A DNA stretch of 11,153 nt from Natronomonas sp. Lineage in GTDB: Archaea; Halobacteriota; Halobacteria; Halobacteriales; Haloarculaceae. The DNA is taken from the NCBI GenBank assembly GCA_007135435.1, contig SLIW01000525.1, positions 1 to 11,153 of the forward strand, written 5' to 3'. The position numbers and the translations under genes were made by a program. Under the pieces are notes generated by a model. That model was not told the DNA's origin. It worked only from the letters and a program-made list of their open reading frames with translations, and made no database searches. This document shows positions 1-6,207 of the stretch, one piece after another. Position 1 is the first letter of the stretch. Each line of letters starts with the position of its first letter.

Positions 1-495
1 ACCGACGAGTTCCGCACCGTGTTCGTCGATGCGTGCTTCGTATTCTTCGTGATAGTGCGACGGGTCGAAGACGGCAGCCTCGCCGTCCGAGATGAGGATA
101 TAGGAGAGACAGCCTTTTCCCGGGCGGGCGACCTGGAGGAGCGTTCCGTCGATGGGGACCTCGACCGGTGCTGCTCGGTGGACGCGGCTCCACCCGTTCA
201 TCCCATCGATCAGTGTCTTCGCGTCGTATCCCAGTTCTTGAAGTAGTACCGTGGCGTCTCGAGAAATGACGCCAGCTGCACAGACGGTGATGATCTCCCG
301 GTCGGCGGAGAGTTCAGCGAGACGCTCCTTCGCCGTCTCGGGGTCGTCCTCGAGTTCGTCGTACACGTCGATGTTTTCGCTGTACGGGATGTGCCATTCT
401 TCGTATTCGTCGCCGTGACGGATATCCAGGACGAGTGGTCGGTCCGTTCCTTCGAAGAGCCGATTCGCCAGCGCTTCTGGCGTTACTTCTGTCAT
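1..495 (-). CDS. Rhodanese-domain / metallo-beta-lactamase-fold protein, C-terminus outside window
   Basis: Reading from the ATG complementary to 493-495, 165 codons stay open to the left edge, so the gene is cut by the window. Residues about 5-110 are a rhodanese domain: it has the DIRHGDEYEEWHIP signature and an active-site loop with Cys72 in VCAAGVISR (codon at 280-282). Residues about 115-165 (LLQVARPGKGCLSYILI...AAVFDP) match the first strands of a metallo-beta-lactamase fold; the zinc-binding HxHxDH motif would lie outside the window. Proteins with both domains are known as persulfide dioxygenase/sulfurtransferase-like enzymes handling sulfane sulfur or glutathione-type persulfides in the cytoplasm. 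The exact substrate is inference. It is divergent from the HTH regulator at 584, and the 88-bp gap holds promoter elements for both. The start is supported by a TATA box 28 bases upstream. Confidence 0.85.
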   Translation of the reverse strand, partial: MTEVTPEALANRLFEGTDRPLVLDIRHGDEYEEWHIPYSENIDVYDELEDDPETAKERLAELSADREIITVCAAGVISRDATVLLQELGYDAKTLIDGMNGWSRVHRAAPVEVPIDGTLLQVARPGKGCLSYILISDGEAAVFDPSHYHEEYEARIDEHGAELVG

Positions 496-522
496 CCTGG
501 TTCCCTCTACTGGATGGGAGAG

Positions 523-530
523 TATATAAA
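523..530 (-). promoter_or_regulatory. TATA box of the rhodanese-MBL gene
   Basis: On the minus strand the bases read TTTATATA, a near-consensus archaeal TATA box. Its centre is about 31 bases from the ATG at 495, so transcription should begin within a few bases of the start codon (leaderless or nearly so). The core TATATA is palindromic, so it could also serve the divergent gene at 584, though the spacing is less good. Confidence 0.7.
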
Positions 531-538
531 CGCTGCAA

Positions 539-547
539 GCTATAACC
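539..547 (+). promoter_or_regulatory. Possible TATA element of the HTH regulator gene
   Basis: The bases GCTATAACC lie about 40 bases before the ATG at 584. With archaeal spacing (transcription start 25-27 bases downstream) the leader would be about 14 bases. The match to consensus is only moderate. The plus-strand reading of the TATATAAA at 523-530 is the alternative. Confidence 0.4.
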
Positions 548-583
548 GGCACTCCTATTGATCTGGAAGCCATACCCGTTCAC

Positions 584-1321
584 ATGGGCCTCCATCAGGC
601 ATCGTTTCGCATCCGACACGAGTGTCCGTATCGGGACCTCTCGGAGCGATATCCCGATCTCACGATACGGGAGTGGTATCTGAGTGACTGCCAGGTACTG
701 GAGATCTCGTCGTCCGATGCACCGAGCGAGGAACTCCTCGATGCGGTGTCCCGTCTCGGCACGGTGTTACACAAATCGAGCGACAGTGCAGGGCTGAACG
801 TCGTCATGCAATCGTGTCTGTGTTCACTCGAGGATTCGATCATCGAGCGGTTCGAAGAACACAACTGTCTGTATCAGCCGCCGACGATCCATCGCCACGG
901 CTGGGAACATTACACAGTGATCGCCTTCGAGGAAGCGTCGATCCGAGCGGTCTACGAGGATCTGGAGTCGGACCGCGACATCGAGGTCCTTTCGAAGACC
1001 GGGTTGGAAGAGACCCAGATCCCGCACACGATGTTAGCGCCCGTGGATACACTGTTCGACGGACTCACGGAGCGACAGCTCGACGCACTCCGTCTCGCCC
1101 TCGACAACGACTATTACGAACAGCCCCGGCAGGCGTCAGTGAACGATCTCGCAGCGCAGACTGCTGTCGCTCGTTCCACCTTCGAAGAGCACCTCAGGAA
1201 GGCCGAAAACAAGCTCGTGAAGAATGCCGGACAGTTCGTCCGCCTTCTGGCCGAGACAGATGAGTCGAGTGGATTAGGTACGACCCCGAGGTCCACGCCT
1301 TCAGTAGCCGATACCGATTGA
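584..1321 (+). CDS. HTH_10 (bacterio-opsin activator-type) transcriptional regulator
   Basis: This 245-residue protein ends in an HTH_10 DNA-binding domain (residues about 161-214; LTERQLDALRLAL...SVNDLAAQTAVARSTFEEHLRKAENKLV), the module of haloarchaeal Bat and DmsR-like regulators. The N-terminal 155 residues form a putative input domain with five cysteines: Cys14 (HECPY), Cys36, Cys78 and Cys80 (SCLCS) and Cys95. There are nearby histidines at 103, 105 and 109. That set could bind a metal, Fe-S cluster or haem, or sense redox state, but no ligand is proven. The gene lies 27 bp upstream of the haem-binding-subunit gene on the same strand, so the two are probably co-transcribed. It likely controls that neighbour, the divergent rhodanese gene, or both. 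Residues after about 225 are Ser/Thr-rich and probably disordered. The family call is solid and the signal is unknown. Confidence 0.85.
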   Translation: MGLHQASFRIRHECPYRDLSERYPDLTIREWYLSDCQVLEISSSDAPSEELLDAVSRLGTVLHKSSDSAGLNVVMQSCLCSLEDSIIERFEEHNCLYQPPTIHRHGWEHYTVIAFEEASIRAVYEDLESDRDIEVLSKTGLEETQIPHTMLAPVDTLFDGLTERQLDALRLALDNDYYEQPRQASVNDLAAQTAVARSTFEEHLRKAENKLVKNAGQFVRLLAETDESSGLGTTPRSTPSVADTD

Positions 1322-1348
1322 GACCCTCTCTCCTCGTAGGTCGTACGC

Positions 1349-2626
1349 ATGAATGGAACCTGGCGCCCGAAAGAGAAGCTGAAGCGTCTCCATACACAGA
1401 TCGCTTTCAACACAGATCGGATTCATTTCCGGTTCCAGTGGGAACAACCCCATCCAGGTGGGTGGATTCACGACATGCTCGTCCATCGTGATGGCCAGTG
1501 GCAGCAGTACGCCAATCCCTCACCGTGGGTGGTCGAGCGACCCACGGACGAGCATACGGGCTTCTACGAGGATCGGGTGAGCTTCCTGCTCGACGACGGT
1601 TCGGTCCAGGGATTCGAGCAGTTCGGCGGGTGGTTGACCGTTCACGAGGGGATGCGAAGCCTCCCGGGCGCGGTTTCCGAAGAGCGGGTCCGATCCCACG
1701 ACCACTTCGGCGACGCGGGACTCGGGAAGACAGACGTCCGGAAGTACATTCCCCAGGCGTGTACCGGTGAGTGGTGGGAGAACGACTGGCAAAACATGCG
1801 GTCAGCGGACGAACTCGCGCGACTCAAGGCCGAGGGGATCTTCCTCGACCTCCCGATGTGGCGGGCCCACCGAAGCGATCCGAAAGGCTTCGGTACCGAC
1901 CACCACGTGCTCGACTACCGACACAGCGACCAGGGACAGAACACCTACACGTCTCAAGACTGGGATCCGGAGGACGGGCCCGAGTACATGTTCGACCCCG
2001 ATATCGTCCCCGGAGGGGCCCTGGATCTCGATGCGATTCGAGCGGGGAACGTTCCGGATCAGCAGACGGGAACGTACGCTCTCGACCTGGAGGATGCCGT
2101 CGAGTTCGATCCCGCAATCGCCGAGTGGGACGGCGCGATGATCCCCCGGCGGCCCCTTCGAGAGCCCGACGGGAGTGCGGCTGACTGGCGGGGAACCGGC
2201 ACGTGGGAGGATGGGACGTGGACGGTCGAGATGTGGCGGGATCTCCAGACGGACCATCCTGCCGACACCAAACAACTCGTCCCTGGCGAGAGCTACACGT
2301 GGTCACCGGCGGTCCACCACGGCGCGGGGCAGCGATGGCACTGGGTTGCCTATCCGTACAAGCTGGGACTCGGCGTGAAACCGGCGTACATGGGCGATCA
2401 GTACACGATCGGGACAACGGAACTCGTCGCCGAAGAGTTCTCAGGCGATGCCCCGGAGTGGGATGCTATCGAAACGTACGAGATCCCACTCATCTTCCCA
2501 GGCCTCCTGACGTGGGACGATCTCGTGAGCCCGGATCACCCCCGGTCGAACGACATTCGCAACGCCGACGTGACGATGTGGGAACTCTACGAGAAGGACC
2601 CTGCCTCGTTTCTCGAAGGGGTATGA
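1349..2626 (+). CDS. Ethylbenzene dehydrogenase-related (EB_dh type) haem-binding protein
   Basis: This 425-residue protein has the pattern of the haem-b-binding gamma subunit of type II DMSO-reductase-family enzymes such as ethylbenzene dehydrogenase. The N-terminal part has beta strands with FRFQWEQP and YEDRVSFLLDDGS, like the lyfrfqW and EDRV motifs of the family. Near residues 275-345, DGTWTVEMWRDLQTDHPAD and YTWSPAVHHGAGQRWHWVAY match the C-terminal half of the domain. It is unusually tryptophan-rich (about 22 Trp). I see no CxxCH motif, no signal peptide and no membrane segment, so a c-type cytochrome is excluded and export would need a partner. No molybdopterin or Fe-S subunit is in the window, so the catalytic partner is missing or elsewhere. 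It probably shares a transcript with the HTH gene 27 bp upstream. The redox reaction it serves is unknown. Confidence 0.7.
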   Translation: MNGTWRPKEKLKRLHTQIAFNTDRIHFRFQWEQPHPGGWIHDMLVHRDGQWQQYANPSPWVVERPTDEHTGFYEDRVSFLLDDGSVQGFEQFGGWLTVHEGMRSLPGAVSEERVRSHDHFGDAGLGKTDVRKYIPQACTGEWWENDWQNMRSADELARLKAEGIFLDLPMWRAHRSDPKGFGTDHHVLDYRHSDQGQNTYTSQDWDPEDGPEYMFDPDIVPGGALDLDAIRAGNVPDQQTGTYALDLEDAVEFDPAIAEWDGAMIPRRPLREPDGSAADWRGTGTWEDGTWTVEMWRDLQTDHPADTKQLVPGESYTWSPAVHHGAGQRWHWVAYPYKLGLGVKPAYMGDQYTIGTTELVAEEFSGDAPEWDAIETYEIPLIFPGLLTWDDLVSPDHPRSNDIRNADVTMWELYEKDPASFLEGV

Positions 2627-2646
2627 CGAGTCCGTTCCCCGTTCCG

Positions 2647-2658
2647 GACCGGCCGGTC
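2647..2658. promoter_or_regulatory. 12-bp perfect palindrome upstream of the MFS promoter
   Basis: GACCGGCCGGTC is a perfect inverted repeat in the 73-bp gap between the haem-subunit gene and the MFS gene. It ends 10 bases before the proposed TATA element. It could be an operator, or a hairpin ending the upstream transcript. There is no T-tract directly after it, so I favour an operator, weakly. Confidence 0.35.
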
Positions 2659-2668
2659 TCCCCGAAGA

Positions 2669-2679
2669 ACTTACTAATT
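2669..2679 (+). promoter_or_regulatory. TATA-like element of the MFS gene
   Basis: The AT-rich run ACTTACTAATT stands out in the GC-rich surroundings. Its centre is about 26 bases before the ATG at 2700, the spacing expected for a leaderless haloarchaeal transcript. It suggests the MFS gene has its own promoter besides any read-through. Confidence 0.5.
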
Positions 2680-2699
2680 AGCTAGAAAAACTCGCTGGC

Positions 2700-4016
2700 A
2701 TGGCCGACCAGCAGGTCCCGAGCGCTGGGCCGTGGGACACCTTCCGCCAATTCCTCTCCCTGGAACGGGACGTGCTGGTCCTCTCGCTAGCGATGTTTGC
2801 CTTCAGTCTGGGCTTCCAGATGACCAATCGCTTTCTCCCGGACTATCTCGTCTTCCTCGGGGCCACCGGCTTTATCGTCGGATTGTTCGCCACGCTCGGG
2901 AACGCCATCGGCGCTATCTACCCCTACTACGGCGGGGTCGTCTCCGACCGTGTTGGCTCGCGCTTCGCGTTGACGGTCTTCGGCTTCGTTTCAGTCCTCG
3001 GCTTCGGGATCTGGTTCGCGTCTGCGTTCATTCCCACGATACCGCTGGGATTCATCGAGATCCCACCCTGGATCTGGGTGTTCGTCGGACTCCTCCTCGC
3101 GCAATGCTGGAAGTCGTTCGGCATCGGGGGTCACTACGCCATCGTCAAACAGAGCGTGCCGCCGAATCGCCTGGCCCGTGGGTTCGCCAGCACGGAGACG
3201 TTCCGCCGGACGGCCTTCCTCATCGCACCGGTGATCGTCGCCGTTCTCGTCGCGGACGCGCTCATGCCCGGATTCCTGTGGGTGCTGGTCATCGCGATCG
3301 TGTTCGGGCTCCTCGGCACGGTCGCCCAGCACGTCCTCTACAGACCGGACGCCGACACGGTCGGCAAGGAGTTCCAGGGGTTCGGCCAGATCGTCGAAGA
3401 CATCAAGCGGCTCCCTGAGGAGCACCGTCCACTGATCGTCGCCGATACTCTCGTTCGGTTCGCCAACGGCATGGTCTACGTGTTCTTCATCCTCGTGGTC
3501 ACCCGGATCATGGGGATCGGATTGACCGTGACGCTGCCCACGGTCGGAACCATCGAGCTATCACCAGCCGCGTTCTTCGGTGTCCTGCTCGCTGTCGAGA
3601 TGCTGATCGCCCTGGTGTCGATGGCACCGATGGCGATCGTCGCCGAACGGACGGGACTCAAGACGGTCGTCGGGCTGGGCTTTGCCGTCTACGCCATCTT
3701 TCCGGTCCTGTTGATCTTCGCACCAGCCGATCAGGTCGTCTTGATCGCGCTGTTCGCCTTCTCGGGGCTCCGATTCGCGGGGCTCCCAGCCCACAAGGCG
3801 TTGATCGTCGGACCAGCAGAGATGGGTTCCGGTGGGAGAGTCACCGGATCGTACTACTTCGTCCGTGGCGCGCTGGTGATCCCAAGCGGTGCCGTGGGTG
3901 GGTTCATCTGGGAGTTCGTGAGCCCCGAACTCTCGTTCACCATCGCCTCGATCATCGGGACGATCGGTGTCATCTACTATGCCATCTACGGCAAGGAGTT
4001 CGAGGCGTACGAGTGA
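2700..4016 (+). CDS. Major facilitator superfamily transporter, substrate unknown
   Basis: This 438-residue protein has about twelve hydrophobic segments, the first starting near residue 25, and a charged central loop near residues 215-245 that splits it into two halves, as usual for MFS carriers. The cytoplasmic loop after the second segment carries the MFS motif A (GGVVSDRVGSR, residues 78-88) with the conserved Asp83 and Arg84. Conserved-looking segments include FGIGGHYAIVKQSVPPNRLARGF and FSGLRFAGLPAHKALIVGP. The start is supported by an AT-rich element at leaderless spacing. It sits between an EB_dh-type gene and arsenic genes. An arsenical carrier such as ArsJ is imaginable, but no GAPDH-like partner is in the window, so I do not assign a substrate. 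Membrane location is certain; direction of transport is not. Confidence 0.85.
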   Translation: MADQQVPSAGPWDTFRQFLSLERDVLVLSLAMFAFSLGFQMTNRFLPDYLVFLGATGFIVGLFATLGNAIGAIYPYYGGVVSDRVGSRFALTVFGFVSVLGFGIWFASAFIPTIPLGFIEIPPWIWVFVGLLLAQCWKSFGIGGHYAIVKQSVPPNRLARGFASTETFRRTAFLIAPVIVAVLVADALMPGFLWVLVIAIVFGLLGTVAQHVLYRPDADTVGKEFQGFGQIVEDIKRLPEEHRPLIVADTLVRFANGMVYVFFILVVTRIMGIGLTVTLPTVGTIELSPAAFFGVLLAVEMLIALVSMAPMAIVAERTGLKTVVGLGFAVYAIFPVLLIFAPADQVVLIALFAFSGLRFAGLPAHKALIVGPAEMGSGGRVTGSYYFVRGALVIPSGAVGGFIWEFVSPELSFTIASIIGTIGVIYYAIYGKEFEAYE

Positions 4017-4068
4017 GGGTATCGTTCGTCATGGCTGCTCCCGCCGCCAGCACGACGTCCACCCTCAT

Positions 4069-4077
4069 CGTTTAGCC
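4069..4077 (+). promoter_or_regulatory. Possible TATA element of the first arsC-like gene
   Basis: CGTTTAGCC is centred about 27 bases before the ATG at 4100, compatible with a leaderless start. The match to the archaeal TATA consensus is modest (TTTA core). It implies that this arsC-like gene is transcribed separately from the arsR operon downstream. Confidence 0.4.
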
Positions 4078-4099
4078 CGCTGGACCGTAAGACCCAGAC

Positions 4100-4513
4100 A
4101 TGACCAGAGTGGCGTTCGTGTGCGTCGGCAATGCTGGTCGCAGTCAGATGGCGACGGCGTACGCGGAATCCGAGCGGGCTCGTCGCAATTTGAACGACGA
4201 GATCGAGATCGTCACCGGAGGGACCGACCCGAGAGACCACGTTCACGAGGAGGTAGTCGACGTCCTGCGGGAGGAGAATATCGATATCAGCGACCGCACA
4301 CCCCGTAAGATCACCGCCGAGGACGTCGCCGACGCCGAATACGTCGTGACGATGGGCTGTGACGCGTCCGGCTTCACCCCCAGGGACTGGGACGGGACGA
4401 CCGAACAGTGGGATCTCACGGATCCACAAGGGGAAGATCTGGATGCGGTCAGAGTGCAACGAGACGAGATCAAACGACGCGTGAGCGAGTTCTTCGACGA
4501 CCTCGAAGATTGA
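4100..4513 (+). CDS. ArsC-like low-molecular-weight phosphatase-fold protein, resolving Cys missing
   Basis: The 137-residue protein has the low-molecular-weight tyrosine phosphatase / arsenate reductase fold. The P-loop CVGNAGRS places the nucleophile at Cys8 (Cx5RS), and WDLTDP near residue 108 holds the general-acid Asp. A second cysteine is in VTMGC (Cys87). The third cysteine of the thioredoxin-coupled ArsC relay is not there: the equivalent stretch reads GCDASGFTP, with Thr93 in its place. The paralogue at 7129 keeps it. If this protein reduces arsenate, it may rely on an external thiol (haloarchaea use gamma-glutamylcysteine) rather than an internal Cys-Cys disulfide, which is inference. 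A plain phosphatase role is the alternative. It lies 115 bp upstream of arsR on the same strand with its own promoter-like element. Confidence 0.8.
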   Translation: MTRVAFVCVGNAGRSQMATAYAESERARRNLNDEIEIVTGGTDPRDHVHEEVVDVLREENIDISDRTPRKITAEDVADAEYVVTMGCDASGFTPRDWDGTTEQWDLTDPQGEDLDAVRVQRDEIKRRVSEFFDDLED

Positions 4514-4569
4514 ACGACCCCCGTGCGACGGTCTCCTCTGTGCCCGCGACAGGGCTGAATGTGGAAAGG

Positions 4570-4612
4570 TATCTGAATCGCAGATCATATAGGAAGACCT
4601 ATCTGAATTCAG
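4570..4612 (+). promoter_or_regulatory. arsR operon promoter with paired ArsR-operator candidates
   Basis: The nine bases TATCTGAAT occur at 4570-4578 and again at 4600-4608, exactly 30 bp apart (about three helical turns). Each is part of a dyad: ATCTG-N5-CAGAT at 4571-4585 and the perfect palindrome CTGAATTCAG at 4603-4612. A third dyad, ATAGG-N4-CCTAT, lies between them at 4589-4602. The TATA-like CATATAGG (4586-4593) sits between the two repeats, so transcription should start near 4616, about 13 bases before the arsR ATG. A dimeric repressor bound at the second site would block the region between TATA and transcription start, and the first site would cover the BRE. Assignment to ArsR is inference from position and symmetry. 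Confidence 0.6.
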
Positions 4613-4628
4613 TTTCAATTAGCCTTCG

Positions 4629-5018
4629 ATGGCTGAATCGACCACGCGGATTCGTCGATTGATCACCGACGAACTCGGGGACTGCTGTGACGAAGACGTC
4701 GAGCAGCGACTCGCCGAACTCCAGTCACTCGCCGAGACGGCATTCGGCGACGAGAGCATCCGCCCGGTCTTCGCCGTCCTCGGGAACGAAACGCGATACC
4801 GGATCGCTCGTGCACTCGCCGTCGCGGACGAAGAACTCTGCGTCTGCGAACTCGAACCACTCGTCGATGTCAGCGAAAGCGCCGTCAGCCACGCCCTCTC
4901 CGATCTCGTCGACGCGGGGCTCATCACTCGGCGGAAAGAAGGGAACTGGCGGTATTATACGACGACTGACCTCGCAGACTCGCTTTTCGAAACGGCAGCA
5001 CACGGCGAGACCCGATGA
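4629..5018 (+). CDS. arsR: ArsR-family As(III)-responsive repressor
   Basis: The 129-residue protein is a winged-helix ArsR/SmtB repressor. Residues about 43-112 hold the domain: VFAVLGNETRYRIARAL, the metal-binding recognition-helix motif ELCVCEL (Cys71 and Cys73), the recognition helix SESAVSHALSDLVDAGL and the wing ITRRKEGNWRYY. The CxC pair is the known As(III)/Sb(III) ligand site of classical ArsR. An extra N-terminal Cys-Cys pair (Cys19-Cys20) precedes the domain and might supply a third ligand, which is inference. Its stop overlaps the acr3 start by four bases (ATGA), so the two are translationally coupled. The promoter directly upstream carries repeated dyads around TATA, suggesting autoregulation with derepression by arsenite or antimonite. 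Confidence 0.92.
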   Translation: MAESTTRIRRLITDELGDCCDEDVEQRLAELQSLAETAFGDESIRPVFAVLGNETRYRIARALAVADEELCVCELEPLVDVSESAVSHALSDLVDAGLITRRKEGNWRYYTTTDLADSLFETAAHGETR

Positions 5019-6193
5019 GCAACGTCGCGCACGAACACGGCCCGAACTGCGGCTGTCCCGACTGTGGCGACCCACGGTCGATGGGCTTCCTCGATAAGTA
5101 TCTCACCGTGTGGATCTTCGGTGCGATGGCCTTCGGGGTCGGACTCGGCTCCGTCGCGCCATCGGTCGTCGGGCCGATACAGGAGTATTACCTGGTCGAA
5201 CTCGGGCTGATCGCGATGATGTATCCACCGCTGGCGAAGGTGAACTACCGCCAGCTGCCACGGGTCTTCTCGAAGTGGCGGATCCTCTCGTTGAGTCTGA
5301 TTCAGAACTGGCTGATCGGTCCGACCCTGATGTTCGCTCTGGCGGTCATCTTCTTCAGTGGGATCGTTCCGTGGTTCCCCGCCCGTCCAGAGTACTTCCT
5401 CGGGCTGATCTTCATCGGCATGGCCCGGTGTATCGCCATGGTGCTCGTCTGGAACGACCTCGCCGAGGGGTCGAGTGAGTACGCAGCCGGTCTCGTCGCG
5501 TTCAACAGCATCTTCCAGATCGTCACCTACGGGGTCTACATCTGGTTCTTCGCGCTCTTTCTGCCCCCGATCCTCGGGCTCGACGCGATGGTGGCCGGCA
5601 TCGAAGCGTTCGACATAACGGTCGAACAGGTCTTCTGGGCGATCGCCATCTTCCTCGGGATCCCGTTCGCTGGCGGTATCCTCACCCGACTCGGTGGTGT
5701 CCACTCGAAGGGCGAGGAGTGGTACGAGGAATCGTTCGTCCCGAAGATCAGCCCGATCACCCTGCTCGCCCTCCTGTTCACCGTGATCGTGATGTTCGCC
5801 ACGCAGGGCGACAACATCATCGCACGACCGACGGACGTGGTGTGGCTCGCCGTTCCCCTGACGATCTACTTCGTCGTGATGTTCCTCGTGAGCTTCGGGA
5901 TGGGACGGGGGATCGGTGCCGACTACTCGACCACGACCGCGATCGGGTTCACTGCCGCCTCGAACAACTTCGAACTCGCCATCGCCGTCGCCGTCGCGGT
6001 CTTCGGCGTCGGTTCGGGTGTGGCGTTTGCGACAGTCGTCGGCCCGCTCATCGAGGTCCCCGTCCTGCTCGCGTTGGTCCACGTCGCCGTGTATTTCCAG
6101 AAGCGGTTCGACTGGGCAGGTTACGAGACCGGGAGACTCGACGATCCGACGATGGCCGATGAGTCGGTGAGTTCACCGACGGATACCGATTGA
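5015..6193 (+). CDS. acr3: ACR3-family arsenite efflux permease
   Basis: The 392-residue membrane protein has about ten hydrophobic segments and the signature stretches of ACR3 carriers. GMARCIAMVLVWNDLAEG contains the conserved essential cysteine (Cys139), and GFTAASNNFELAIAVAVAVFG contains the conserved Glu320. It should export As(OH)3 from the cytoplasm using the proton gradient. The ATG at 5015 overlaps the arsR stop (ATGA). Family members often begin near the FLDKYLTVWIF segment, so the first 22 residues are an extension. That extension is His/Cys-rich (His6, His8, Cys12, Cys14, Cys17 in HEHGPNCGCPDCGDP) and could bind a soft metal. The C-terminus is polar. With arsR upstream and an arsC-type reductase two genes downstream, it forms a complete arsenate/arsenite resistance unit. 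Confidence 0.93.
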   Translation: MSNVAHEHGPNCGCPDCGDPRSMGFLDKYLTVWIFGAMAFGVGLGSVAPSVVGPIQEYYLVELGLIAMMYPPLAKVNYRQLPRVFSKWRILSLSLIQNWLIGPTLMFALAVIFFSGIVPWFPARPEYFLGLIFIGMARCIAMVLVWNDLAEGSSEYAAGLVAFNSIFQIVTYGVYIWFFALFLPPILGLDAMVAGIEAFDITVEQVFWAIAIFLGIPFAGGILTRLGGVHSKGEEWYEESFVPKISPITLLALLFTVIVMFATQGDNIIARPTDVVWLAVPLTIYFVVMFLVSFGMGRGIGADYSTTTAIGFTAASNNFELAIAVAVAVFGVGSGVAFATVVGPLIEVPVLLALVHVAVYFQKRFDWAGYETGRLDDPTMADESVSSPTDTD

Positions 6194-6207
6194 CCACGAT
6201 TGTACCA

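Noticed and set aside
1310..1321. GATACCGATTGA ends both the HTH regulator gene and acr3 (6182-6193).
   Set aside because: A 12-base match between two places in an 11-kb window is expected by chance, and the shared Asp-Thr-Asp ending fits acidic haloarchaeal C-termini.
1824..2417. Minus-strand open frame of 197 codons opposite the haem-subunit gene.
   Set aside because: Arg/Pro/Ser-rich shadow with no recognisable domain, while the plus frame matches the EB_dh pattern.
2732..3418. Long open frame of 228 codons overlapping the MFS gene.
   Set aside because: It is an Arg/Pro-rich out-of-frame shadow; the MFS frame has membrane segments and motif A.
4955..6082. Minus-strand open frame of 375 codons opposite acr3.
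   Set aside because: Composition is extreme (Asp, Glu, Arg, His) with no fold-like pattern; it is the antisense shadow of a high-GC membrane-protein gene.
6190..6207. TTG at 6190 as start of the USP gene, overlapping the acr3 stop.
   Set aside because: The added residues lie before the first USP strand; the ATG at 6208 fits the family start better, though the overlap cannot be fully excluded.
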